From UTCHB3 sp008363265 (GTDB taxonomy: Bacteria > Bacteroidota > Ignavibacteria > Ignavibacteriales > Ignavibacteriaceae): 64,000 bases of DNA. A program made the position numbers and the translations under genes. Location: assembly GCA_045863055.1 (NCBI GenBank), contig BTUW01000009.1, positions 1 to 64,000 of the forward strand. The letters run 5' to 3'. The notes under the pieces were generated by a model. It ran no database searches, had not been told where the DNA came from, and saw nothing but the letters and a program-made list of their open reading frames with translations. This document shows, piece by piece, positions 54,853-63,777 of this stretch (its first letter is position 1; the number at the start of each line of letters is the position of its first letter).

Positions 54853-55929
54853 CTATCTGTCGGCCGGTTGGTTCCCTGTCAGGAATTCTGTCAGGAGGCC
54901 GGCTGTGTAGTCAACTATTGCAATTATTTTGGCATAATCCATTCTTTTGGGTCCGATTATCCCCATCGCTCCGGAGTTGTCGCCGATCCTGTACTCCTTC
55001 ATTACGAGACTGTAGTCTCCCATCTTCATATCCGGAAGCTCGCTTCCGATCATAATGTTCACCCCGCTCACTGCCGATGACCTCTCGAGAAAGATACCTG
55101 AACTGTTCTCGAAAATGTGGATAATAATATCCTTGTCCTCTATCAGTTCAACTATATTCTCAAACTTAAGAGGGTCTTCAAACTCAGGGTGTTTCAGGAG
55201 GTTTTTAGCACCTGAGATCATCACCTTTTCTTCGGTCTTGAAGTCGTTGAATATCCTGTCGGCAGAATCATAGAGCATCGTTATTATCGGATTCCCATCA
55301 ACTCCTGTGTCCTTCAGTCTCTCGGTTATCGTCTCCTTGATATCCTTAAGCCTCAGACCGGCCAGTTTTTCGTTCAGGAGCCTCTGAACATCATCGATCT
55401 GCTTTTCTTCGATATTGGCTGTAAGTTCCAGTGTTATCGTTTTAACCAGACCGGAAACGATGCTGATGACAACCAGTATCTTGTTTGATGCAAGATAGAC
55501 GAGTTGGATCCTGCTCAGCACACCTGTTTCGATCTTCGGGTAGATCACACACGCGAGCTGGTCGGTTATCCGGCTCATAATTTTTGAAGCGGTCGAGTAA
55601 ATCTCTTCAATATCGATTATGCTCTTCCTTAGTTCGGTGTTGATAACTTCCTGAGTCTGAACATCGATCTGTGGATTATCCATCAGTGAATCAACGTACA
55701 GCCTGTACCCTTTATCAGTCGGCACCCTTCCCGCTGAAGTGTGTGGATGGTTGATGTAGCCGGAGTCTTCCAGGTCGGCCATGATGTTCCTCACCGTCGC
55801 GGGTGAGAGTCCAATATCATACCGCTTTGAAATGTTTCTGCTTCCGACCGGGGAAGCGGTCAGAATGAACTGATTCACTATATGCCTAAGGATGCTCTTT
55901 TCTCTGGCGGAGAGTCCGGATCCTTGCAT
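54853..55929 (-). CDS. hrcA: Heat-inducible transcription repressor HrcA
   Basis: 358 residues. N-terminal winged helix (EKSILRHIVNQFILTASPVG, SPATVRNIMADLEDSGYINH, PTDKGYRLYVDSLM) and a C-terminal GAF-like domain. In most bacteria it binds the CIRCE element TTAGCACTC-N9-GAGTGCTAA and represses heat-shock genes. I find no CIRCE in the 170 bases upstream, only a half-like CAGCACTAA near 56068 within the nuo promoter spacer. Confidence 0.92.
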   Translation of the reverse strand: MQGSGLSAREKSILRHIVNQFILTASPVGSRNISKRYDIGLSPATVRNIMADLEDSGYINHPHTSAGRVPTDKGYRLYVDSLMDNPQIDVQTQEVINTELRKSIIDIEEIYSTASKIMSRITDQLACVIYPKIETGVLSRIQLVYLASNKILVVISIVSGLVKTITLELTANIEEKQIDDVQRLLNEKLAGLRLKDIKETITERLKDTGVDGNPIITMLYDSADRIFNDFKTEEKVMISGAKNLLKHPEFEDPLKFENIVELIEDKDIIIHIFENSSGIFLERSSAVSGVNIMIGSELPDMKMGDYSLVMKEYRIGDNSGAMGIIGPKRMDYAKIIAIVDYTAGLLTEFLTGNQPADR

Positions 55930-56057
55930 CAGATGTGTGACTCCATTTGTTGGTACAAAAGTTTTTAACCTGCAAATATAATGAAAATTGGCAGGCCTTA
56001 AAAGGCAGAAGAGGGGAAGCAGGGGATCGTCAGGTACCGCAGAAAAGAGAATAATTT

Positions 56058-56086
56058 TTGAATAATCAGCACTAAAAAGTTATATT
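56058..56086 (+). promoter_or_regulatory. Candidate promoter of the nuoJ-N cluster
   Basis: TTGAAT, 17 bases, TATATT, ending 50 bases before the nuoJ ATG. It shows that nuoJ starts a transcript here instead of continuing from nuoA-I. Confidence 0.5.
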
Positions 56087-56135
56087 TGTGTTTTGATTAA
56101 TTTTGACTTTTAAGCTACCAACTCAGGAAGTTTAC

Positions 56136-56645
56136 ATGACTTTGGAACAGGGATTGTTTGGATTTTTTGCACTGATAGCGGTTGCATCGTCAGTTTTGAT
56201 GATCACCCGGAAAAATCCTGTTATATCCGCACTCTTTTTGGTTCTTAATTTCGGAGCACTCTCCGGCATCTACATTCTTCTCAGGGCACAGTTCATCGCT
56301 GTTGTTCAGGTGATAGTTTATGCCGGCGCGATAATGGTGCTTTTCCTTTTCGTGATCATGCTTTTGCGACCCGAACAGGAGAAATCGTACTTTAAAGAAA
56401 AGCCACAGGCAAAGTTCCTGGCGATTGTTATCGGTCTGCTGATGTTCGCCCAGATCATTTACGCGGTTTTCTTCGCGGCCACCGGAAAAGTGGTTGATGA
56501 AGCAAGGCGGGTTGAGATCGGAACGATCGAGCACATTGGGAGGGAGCTTTACACCACCTACCTTCTGCCTTTTGAATCAATAGCTTTTGTACTACTGACC
56601 GCCACGATCGGCGCTCTTGTCTTATCAAAAAAGAAACTGGATTAG
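56136..56645 (+). CDS. nuoJ: NADH-quinone oxidoreductase subunit J
   Basis: 169 residues, five membrane helices. NPVISALFLVLNFGALSGIY and QVIVYAGAIMVLFLFVIML with the pi-bulge helix region typical of ND6/NuoJ. Start chosen at the ATG after AGGAAG; a TTG at 56103 is in frame but less likely. First gene of the cluster; hrcA diverges upstream. Confidence 0.9.
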   Translation: MTLEQGLFGFFALIAVASSVLMITRKNPVISALFLVLNFGALSGIYILLRAQFIAVVQVIVYAGAIMVLFLFVIMLLRPEQEKSYFKEKPQAKFLAIVIGLLMFAQIIYAVFFAATGKVVDEARRVEIGTIEHIGRELYTTYLLPFESIAFVLLTATIGALVLSKKKLD

Positions 56646-56653
56646 CACACAAG

Positions 56654-56956
56654 ATGATCCCACTGGAATACTATCTTATCCTCAGCGCGTTCATGTTCGT
56701 TACCGGTGTGGCCGGAGTTCTGACCAGACGGAACGCAATCGTTGTTTTCATGTCGATAGAGCTTATGCTTAACTCGGCGAACCTCACTTTTGTTGCCTAC
56801 TCCTCGTTCCTTGGGGATGTGGTGGGGCAGTTGTTCGTGTTCTTTGTTATGGCAGTTGCCGCCGCCGAAGTTGCTATCGGTCTGGCTATCATCATCGCCA
56901 TATTCAGGAACAAGGTAACCATTAACATAGACGAAATTAACATTCTTAAGTGGTAA
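56654..56956 (+). CDS. nuoK: NADH-quinone oxidoreductase subunit K
   Basis: 100 residues, three helices, normal length. It carries the two buried Glu positions of the proton path (MSIELMLNSANLTFVAYS; VAAAEVAIGLAIIIAIFRN). Confidence 0.94.
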   Translation: MIPLEYYLILSAFMFVTGVAGVLTRRNAIVVFMSIELMLNSANLTFVAYSSFLGDVVGQLFVFFVMAVAAAEVAIGLAIIIAIFRNKVTINIDEINILKW

Positions 56957-56979
56957 GCTACTAAAACATCCCACGAAAT

Positions 56980-58920
56980 ATGACAGATTACATTTATTTG
57001 GCAGTACTATTCCCGATGATCGGTTTTCTGATCAACGGGTTGTTCGGTAGATTGATCAAGAATGAAAAGATCGTTGGCGGCATTGGGTCGGCAATGGTCG
57101 GATTATCATTCATTGTGATTGTCTTCTCATTTTTTGAAACCCTTGGCTTACCTGCTGACAAACGGACACGGATAGTTGAGTGGTTCACCTGGATCGAGGC
57201 CGGTGGCATCAAAACCGCTTTTGCTTATCAGGTCGACCAGCTCTCACTCACAATGTCACTAATCGTTACAGGTGTGGGCTTCCTCATCCATGTATACTCG
57301 ATCGGATACATGCACGGTGACAAAGGATTCTGGCGTTTCTTCGCGTACCTGAACCTCTTCATCTTCGCGATGATGAATCTGGTACTCGCGGATAACTTCG
57401 TGCTCCTTTTCCTCGGATGGGAAGGCGTGGGGCTCTGCTCATATCTTCTTATCGGATTCTGGTACGACAGAAAGTTCGAGAAGGGAACTGTAGCCGATGC
57501 TTCCAAAAAGGCTTTCGTGGTTAACAGGATCGGCGATTTCGGCTTCCTGGTGGCGATGTTCTTTGTATTCACAAATTTTAACAGTCTTAACTTCAGCGAA
57601 GTGCTTCCTGTGGTAATCGGCTCCGGTATCGAACCCTGGGTATTTGAGGCAATTGCGATATTCCTCTTTATCGGCGCGACCGGTAAATCTGCTCAGATAC
57701 CGCTTTACGTTTGGCTTCCCGACGCGATGGCAGGTCCAACCCCTGTGTCAGCCCTCATCCATGCCGCTACCATGGTTACTGCCGGTGTGTACCTGCTTGC
57801 AAGAACTTCGGTGATCTTCGCGATGGCTCCAACCGCAATGATGGTGGTTGCTGTTGTGGGACTTCTTACCGCATTTTTCGCTGCGACGATCGGTCTGGTG
57901 CAGAACGATATCAAGAAAGTTCTCGCGTACTCAACCGTCAGCCAGCTCGGTTACATGTTCCTGGCTCTTGGTGTCGGAGCATTCTCGGCCGGTATCTTTC
58001 ACGTGATGACACACGCTTTCTTCAAAGCCCTCCTCTTCCTTGGTGCCGGTTCTGTGATTCACGGAATGCATGAAGAACAGGATATCAGACATTACGGCGG
58101 TCTGAAGAAGTATATGCCGAAAACATATCTTGTCTTTTTTATAGCCGCGATCGCGATAGCGGGAGTTCCTCCATTCTCCGGTTTCTTTTCTAAAGATGAG
58201 ATACTCTGGATGTCATACGCGAACGGCGGAATGATCTTCTGGATAATTGGTGCCATCACAGCCCTGATGACGGCATTTTACATGTTCAGGCTCACATCCC
58301 TCACGTTTGAAGGGAAGGAGAGGTTCGACCACCACCACGTCCACCCGCATGAGTCACCGAATGTGATGCTCTATCCGTTGTTTGTTCTCGCATTCCTGTC
58401 GATTGCTGGCGGCTGGATCGGACTTCCCAAAGTTTTCGTTGGTGAGCATGGTAACCTGTTCGAAGTGTGGCTTGCGCCTGTGTTCAAAGACGCGACAAGA
58501 AAACTTGCTTCTGGCAACATGCACTCCCATCTTGAAGAGTACCTGCTGATGGGTGCTTCTGTGGTGGGTGCCGTGGCCTCGATCATGCTTGCGAGACACA
58601 TCTACATGAGAAAGCCGGAGATCGCCACGAATGTTGCCGAGACTTTCAAAGGACTTCACAATACCCTTTACAACAAATACTTTGTTGATGAATTCTATCA
58701 GAAGACCATCATTAATCCGCTGGTTAAACTTTCTGATGCAGTACTCTTTAAATTCACTGATGCAAAGATCATCGATGGCGCCGTTAACGGTACTGCCCGT
58801 GTGATCAATATTGCATCCAAATACGCGAGACAATTTCAGACAGGTGTGGCCCAGTTCTACGCCGTGGTAATGATGATAGCGATCGTTGGCACATTATTCT
58901 GGATAATAATGAGTTTCTAA
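56980..58920 (+). CDS. nuoL: NADH-quinone oxidoreductase subunit L
   Basis: 646 residues, about 16 helices with the C-terminal lateral helix extension. Antiporter-like core: FLGWEGVGLCSYLLIGFWY (key Glu), TGKSAQIPLYVWLPDAMAGP (key Lys and Asp), LIHAATMVTAGVYLLAR. A His-rich loop (FDHHHVHPHES) near residue 450. It pumps protons in complex I. Confidence 0.95.
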   Translation: MTDYIYLAVLFPMIGFLINGLFGRLIKNEKIVGGIGSAMVGLSFIVIVFSFFETLGLPADKRTRIVEWFTWIEAGGIKTAFAYQVDQLSLTMSLIVTGVGFLIHVYSIGYMHGDKGFWRFFAYLNLFIFAMMNLVLADNFVLLFLGWEGVGLCSYLLIGFWYDRKFEKGTVADASKKAFVVNRIGDFGFLVAMFFVFTNFNSLNFSEVLPVVIGSGIEPWVFEAIAIFLFIGATGKSAQIPLYVWLPDAMAGPTPVSALIHAATMVTAGVYLLARTSVIFAMAPTAMMVVAVVGLLTAFFAATIGLVQNDIKKVLAYSTVSQLGYMFLALGVGAFSAGIFHVMTHAFFKALLFLGAGSVIHGMHEEQDIRHYGGLKKYMPKTYLVFFIAAIAIAGVPPFSGFFSKDEILWMSYANGGMIFWIIGAITALMTAFYMFRLTSLTFEGKERFDHHHVHPHESPNVMLYPLFVLAFLSIAGGWIGLPKVFVGEHGNLFEVWLAPVFKDATRKLASGNMHSHLEEYLLMGASVVGAVASIMLARHIYMRKPEIATNVAETFKGLHNTLYNKYFVDEFYQKTIINPLVKLSDAVLFKFTDAKIIDGAVNGTARVINIASKYARQFQTGVAQFYAVVMMIAIVGTLFWIIMSF

Positions 58921-60422
58921 TGGAAAATAGCTTTATTCTTTCTCTACTTTTACTACTCTCTGTTGGCGGCGCTTTGCTGACCCTGATGTTGCCCAAGAAC
59001 AACGCGCAAGTTGTCCGTGTGACCGGTCTGGTGATTTCTTTGGTCATCTTTGTGGTATCGCTCTTCGCCTGGTTTAACTTTGATCCGGCCAACACCAACT
59101 TTCAGTTCGTTGAAAAATATCAATGGGTGAAGGGACTCGGGATATTCTATCACGTTGGGCTCGACGGAATGTCGCTCCTTCTCGTTTTACTGACAACCTT
59201 CATGACACCCCTCGCGCTTCTTTCAACATGGTCGAGCATCGACACCAAGGTGAAGGAGTTCACATTCTTTATGCTGATGCTTGAGGCGGGAATGCTCGGA
59301 GTCTTCATGGCTGTCGATCTGTTCCTCTTCTACATCTTCTGGGAAGCGATGCTGATCCCGATGTATTTCATCATCGGTATCTGGGGCGGGAAAAACAGAA
59401 TTTATGCTTCGGTAAAGTTCTTCATCTATACGATGGCGGGTTCACTGGTTATGCTCGTAGCAGTAATCTGGCTTGCCAATTCCGGAACGGCTTTCACTAC
59501 CGATCTTCTCGAGCTTTACAAACAGGGTCCGCTCCTCGATGTTTCGAAGCAGAACCTTTTATTCGGAGCATTCGCGCTCAGCTTCGCGATCAAAGTTCCG
59601 ATCTTCCCTCTTCACACCTGGTTGCCTGATGCTCACGTTGAAGCCCCGACAGCAGGCTCTGTGATACTTGCCGGTGTGCTTCTGAAGATGGGTACATATG
59701 GACTTATCAGATTCAATATCCCTCTCTTTCCCGATGCCACAAAAGAGTTCGCTCCTTACATTACGGTTCTTGCCGTAATAGGAATAATCTACGGCGCGCT
59801 TGTGGCAATGGTGCAGAAAGATATGAAGAAGCTTGTTGCCTACTCATCCGTTTCCCACCTTGGATTCGTCGTGCTTGGTATTTTCGGACTCACCGTTGAG
59901 TCGATGCAGGGCGCGATAATACAGATGGTTAACCACGGTCTTTCGACAGGCGCGCTCTTCCTTTTGGTGGGTTACATTTATGAAAGAACCCACACCCGTG
60001 AGATTGCCGATTACGGCGGTATTGCAAAGATAGTACCGCTTTACGCGACAGTTCTGTTGATAGTCTCTTTATCATCCATTGGTGTCCCCGGACTTAACGG
60101 ATTCGTCGGTGAGTTCCTGATCCTTGTTGGGTCTTTCAATTCGCCAATTCTTAACAGCCCATGGTACGCAATAATTTCCGCGACAGGTGTTATCTTCGCC
60201 GCGGTATATCTCCTCTGGATGTATCAGAGGGTTTGTCTTGAGACAGTAAAGAACGAAAAAATGAATTCACTTACCGATCTGAACACCCGTGAGATGATCA
60301 CTTTGGTGCCGTTGATGGTGTTCATAGTATGGATCGGTATATATCCATCAACATTCCTGAGGTTGACCGAAGCGTTTTCAGCCAATGTGGTTAACACATT
60401 GATGAGCGCACTGGCAAAATAA
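58920..60422 (+). CDS. nuoM: NADH-quinone oxidoreductase subunit M
   Basis: 500 residues, about 14 helices. FYHVGLDGMSLLLVLLTTF, FWEAMLIPMYFIIGIWGG (key Glu), KVPIFPLHTWLPDAHVEAPT and SVSHLGFVVLGIFGL. The start overlaps the nuoL stop by one base (TAATG). Confidence 0.95.
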   Translation: MENSFILSLLLLLSVGGALLTLMLPKNNAQVVRVTGLVISLVIFVVSLFAWFNFDPANTNFQFVEKYQWVKGLGIFYHVGLDGMSLLLVLLTTFMTPLALLSTWSSIDTKVKEFTFFMLMLEAGMLGVFMAVDLFLFYIFWEAMLIPMYFIIGIWGGKNRIYASVKFFIYTMAGSLVMLVAVIWLANSGTAFTTDLLELYKQGPLLDVSKQNLLFGAFALSFAIKVPIFPLHTWLPDAHVEAPTAGSVILAGVLLKMGTYGLIRFNIPLFPDATKEFAPYITVLAVIGIIYGALVAMVQKDMKKLVAYSSVSHLGFVVLGIFGLTVESMQGAIIQMVNHGLSTGALFLLVGYIYERTHTREIADYGGIAKIVPLYATVLLIVSLSSIGVPGLNGFVGEFLILVGSFNSPILNSPWYAIISATGVIFAAVYLLWMYQRVCLETVKNEKMNSLTDLNTREMITLVPLMVFIVWIGIYPSTFLRLTEAFSANVVNTLMSALAK

Positions 60423-60424
60423 AT

Positions 60425-61891
60425 ATGAGGCATACGGCTTGTTTCTTTGTAGCCTTCATAAGCCTGTTTTTAATACTTAACAGCGACACTTTAGGCGGAT
60501 CGCAAGATCTGGCAAATAAAAATAAACAAGAAACTGTTCTTTCACATACTGATAATGGTCATACCGCGGCAGCGGCTGATGAACACCATGGGGCAAAACC
60601 AAGCCCTTACATGGTTATTCCGTTCATTACACTGCTCTTGCTTATCGCCATCGCACCTTTGTTTTTTCAGCATTTCTGGGAGCACAACTACCACAGGGTG
60701 GCGATCATTCTGGGACTGATCACCGCAGTTTACTACGCGGTGTTCCTGAAAGATTTCACAAGTTTGAGGCATACTCTTGTTGAGTATCTCTCATTCATTG
60801 CCCTCTTGGGGTCGCTGTTCGTGGCCAGCGGCGGTATACTGATCAAGGTAGACAAAAAGGCGACCCCTGTAGTGAACACTTTGTTCCTCCTCTTCGGGGC
60901 TGTTATTTCGAATGTGATCGGTACCACCGGTGCATCGATGCTGCTGATCAGACCGTTTATGCGGATGAACAAAGGCAGGATCAAACCTTACCACATTATC
61001 TTCTTCATCTTTGTTGTGAGTAATGTCGGAGGGGGACTGACCCCGATTGGTGATCCACCATTGTTCCTTGGATTCCTTAAAGGCGTACCGTTTTTCTGGG
61101 TCATTGAGCATGTATGGATCATCTGGTTATTGGCACTTTTTATGATACTGGGTATTTTCTTTGTTCTGGACCACAACAATAAAGCCGGTTCGGACAGCAA
61201 AGACACATACACGGGTAAGATCGAGTTCAAGGGGCTAAAAAATCTTGGTTACCTTGCGGCGATAATAGCGGCGGTTTTTATCGATCCCGCTGTTATGTCA
61301 TGGGTGCCTTCACTTGATCCCTTGCCTGTCGGCATCAGGGAGATCATCATGTTCGGTGTGATCTTCATGGCATACAAAACTGCCGACAGGGAAGTGCTGA
61401 AGGCCAATGAGTTTGATTTTGGTCCGATAAAAGAGGTGGCCTACCTTTTTGTCGGCATATTCTTCACGATGATCCCGGCACTCAGACTGATCGCTGACAT
61501 GGCGAAAGAGAACAGTGAGATGTTCACAAGTTCGCTCTTTTACTGGGCTTCCGGTTCGTTATCGTCGTTTCTCGACAATGCGCCGACCTACCTGAATTTC
61601 CTTAGCGCCGCTATGGGCAAATTCGGTTATGACCTGAACGGAGGAGCTGAACAGACGAGAAACTTCCTCGCAAACGGGGACGCGGTACAGTACCTGATGG
61701 CAATCTCGGTTGGAGCCGTGTTCTTTGGGGCAATGACATACATCGGTAACGGACCCAATTTCATGGTAAAATCGATCTCGGAAAGAGCCGGTGTCAGGGT
61801 TCCGACATTCATCGAGTATATGATCAAATATTCACTGCCGGTACTCCTTCCGGTTTACGCGGTGATCTGGTTCATCTTTTTTAGAGGTTAG
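60425..61891 (+). CDS. NhaD/CitMHS-type sodium:proton antiporter inside the nuo cluster
   Basis: 488 residues, signal-like first helix (1-25), a His-rich loop (HTDNGHTAAAADEHHG, about 41-56), then about 12 helices of the ion-transporter superfamily: NVIGTTGASMLLIRPFMRMN, VSNVGGGLTPIGDPPLFLGF, SFLDNAPTYLNFLSA and MTYIGNGPNFMVKSISE. The GGGLTPIGDPPLF motif is shared with NhaD and arsenite-type carriers. It begins 2 bases after nuoM and its product is surely cotranscribed with complex I, which may couple sodium cycling to respiration. The ion is inferred. Confidence 0.85.
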   Translation: MRHTACFFVAFISLFLILNSDTLGGSQDLANKNKQETVLSHTDNGHTAAAADEHHGAKPSPYMVIPFITLLLLIAIAPLFFQHFWEHNYHRVAIILGLITAVYYAVFLKDFTSLRHTLVEYLSFIALLGSLFVASGGILIKVDKKATPVVNTLFLLFGAVISNVIGTTGASMLLIRPFMRMNKGRIKPYHIIFFIFVVSNVGGGLTPIGDPPLFLGFLKGVPFFWVIEHVWIIWLLALFMILGIFFVLDHNNKAGSDSKDTYTGKIEFKGLKNLGYLAAIIAAVFIDPAVMSWVPSLDPLPVGIREIIMFGVIFMAYKTADREVLKANEFDFGPIKEVAYLFVGIFFTMIPALRLIADMAKENSEMFTSSLFYWASGSLSSFLDNAPTYLNFLSAAMGKFGYDLNGGAEQTRNFLANGDAVQYLMAISVGAVFFGAMTYIGNGPNFMVKSISERAGVRVPTFIEYMIKYSLPVLLPVYAVIWFIFFRG

Positions 61892-61893
61892 TC

Positions 61894-62256
61894 ATGACGA
61901 TTAAAGAGACACTGGCCCAAAAGAAAACCGGTTTCCTTTACGGAAACAGAATGATCCTCCCTTTCAAGGCGAGGTTTTTAAAAGTGGTGATCGACAGTGA
62001 CATTATCACTGATTTTTCCCCAAGTTCGAAGGGGATCACAATTGTAGAGGAAGACCTCTACACAAGCCTCTACTTCCATGATTACGACTCTCTCAGGGAT
62101 ACACTCTCAGAGTTTGAAGCGATAAAGATCGTGCTGGCGGAAAAAGAGGACAATATTTTTGATGTATCAAAACACATGAAACTGGCGGTTTACAAAACCG
62201 ACACACACACAGCAACTATTGAAGAAACTGATCATGACATTTTATTTATTGAGTAG
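61894..62256 (+). CDS. Small soluble protein between antiporter and nuoN, unknown
   Basis: 120 residues, no signal peptide or membrane helix, acidic, mixed alpha/beta pattern (KARFLKVVIDSDIITDFSPS ... HDYDSLRDTLSEFEAIKIVL). Gap of 2 bases on either side shows tight coupling to the antiporter and nuoN. I recognise no family. It may be an assembly or regulatory factor for complex I or the antiporter. Confidence 0.7.
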   Translation: MTIKETLAQKKTGFLYGNRMILPFKARFLKVVIDSDIITDFSPSSKGITIVEEDLYTSLYFHDYDSLRDTLSEFEAIKIVLAEKEDNIFDVSKHMKLAVYKTDTHTATIEETDHDILFIE

Positions 62257-62258
62257 AT

Positions 62259-63686
62259 ATGGATTTTAACATTTCAGACATTTACAGTTATCTGCCTCTC
62301 GTAATATTGGCATGTGTGATCCTGGTATCTCTCGTCATCGAGATGTACGTAAAGAGCGCGGAAAAGATAATCCCCTGGCTCACAATATTGAGCTTCCTGG
62401 GGGTTTCTTACCAGTCGCTTCTTTCAGTAGGTGATCAAGGGCTTTATTTTAACGGGATGCTGGCAACGGGAGGTCAGGTTAACCTCTTTTACTTCATCTT
62501 CAATTTCGGTGCCGCGGTGGTCGCGCTCATCACAGTGGATTACCTCAAGAAAACAGGTATCTATCATGGTGAGTTTTACATCCTTCTGCAGTCAGCCGTA
62601 CTTGGTATGATGATGATAGCCAGCGCGAGAGATCTGGTAATGGTATTTATCGGACTCGAGCAGATGTCATTGACATTCTACATCCTCGCCGGTTTTGCGA
62701 GAAAAAGACCTTTTTCGAACGAAGCTGCCCTGAAGTATTTCCTTCTTGGTTCATTCGCCACCGGTTTTATTGTGTACGGACTCGGTCTCCTCTACGGTGC
62801 GACCCATACTCTGAACATCACAGAACTTTATGCCGGCTTCTCTTTCGAGAAGGGGAACATTCTCGGAGTGATCGGACTTACCCTTTTCTTCCTCGGTTTC
62901 GCTTTTAAGATAGCGGCAGTTCCGTTCCACATGTGGGTACCCGATGTTTATCAGGGTGCACCCACTGCTGCAACCGCCCTAATGTCGACTGTTGGAAAAG
63001 CGGCTGCTTTTGCGGCTCTGATTCTGGTTGTATCTCCCGCGTTCGCGAAGGAGAGAGCGATCGAGATGCTCACACCACTTATCTCTTTCTTCGCGGTGCT
63101 CTCGATGCTTTACGGAAGTATAACAGCCATCCTTCAGACTGATATCAAGAGAATGCTGGCTTATTCTTCGATCGCCCATGCGGGTTACATGCTTATCGGT
63201 CTCGCGGCAGGTAACAGTGAGGGAATTGACGGCTTGATCTACTATCTGGCAGCTTACGCCTTCATGAACCTGGGAGCCTTCGGTATCATTGCAGTCATCG
63301 AAGACAGGGAAGAGAAGAACCTCGCGATCAGTGATTACTCAGGACTTGGTACCAAATACCCCGTTTTGGCGGCACTTCTCGCACTCTTCATGTTCGCTCT
63401 TTCGGGTATACCTCCGTTCGCTGGATTTTTCGGTAAATACTATGTTTTTGTTGCGGCAATTAAAGCTGATCTCGTTTGGCTGGCATTGATCGGTATCTTG
63501 TCATCCGCGATCAGCGTTTATTTCTACATCAGACTCGTCGTGACCATGTACTTTGGCAAGGAAGAATCAAAACTTGAGATCGTTAGTTCGAACTCCACAA
63601 TGACCGGAATAATTGTTTCCGCCATACTTATCGTTCTGATGGGAGTGCTTCCGGGTTCGGTTATCGACCTGATCTCGAAGTTTTAG
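62259..63686 (+). CDS. nuoN: NADH-quinone oxidoreductase subunit N
   Basis: 475 residues, 14 helices. VFIGLEQMSLTFYILAGFAR (key Glu), FKIAAVPFHMWVPDVYQGAP (key Lys), MLAYSSIAHAGYMLIGLAAG and FALSGIPPFAGFFGKYYVF. Last gene of the cluster. Confidence 0.95.
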   Translation: MDFNISDIYSYLPLVILACVILVSLVIEMYVKSAEKIIPWLTILSFLGVSYQSLLSVGDQGLYFNGMLATGGQVNLFYFIFNFGAAVVALITVDYLKKTGIYHGEFYILLQSAVLGMMMIASARDLVMVFIGLEQMSLTFYILAGFARKRPFSNEAALKYFLLGSFATGFIVYGLGLLYGATHTLNITELYAGFSFEKGNILGVIGLTLFFLGFAFKIAAVPFHMWVPDVYQGAPTAATALMSTVGKAAAFAALILVVSPAFAKERAIEMLTPLISFFAVLSMLYGSITAILQTDIKRMLAYSSIAHAGYMLIGLAAGNSEGIDGLIYYLAAYAFMNLGAFGIIAVIEDREEKNLAISDYSGLGTKYPVLAALLALFMFALSGIPPFAGFFGKYYVFVAAIKADLVWLALIGILSSAISVYFYIRLVVTMYFGKEESKLEIVSSNSTMTGIIVSAILIVLMGVLPGSVIDLISKF

Positions 63687-63703
63687 TCAAATTTCAGGAA
63701 TTT

Positions 63704-63755
63704 AAAGCTGTATCGGACCCCGGCTTCGTTAAGCCCTACGATACAGCTTTTTTTG
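63704..63755 (+). terminator. Rho-independent terminator after nuoN
   Basis: Outer stem AAAGCTGTATCG (63704-63715) with CGATACAGCTTT (63739-63750), inner stem GGCTT/AAGCC, then a T-run to 63754. Confidence 0.92.
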
Positions 63756-63777
63756 TTATTACAACCGGGAGAAGAAG

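Noticed and set aside
55930..56135. CIRCE element before hrcA
   Set aside because: Only CAGCACTAA is present, with no matching inverted half at the right distance.
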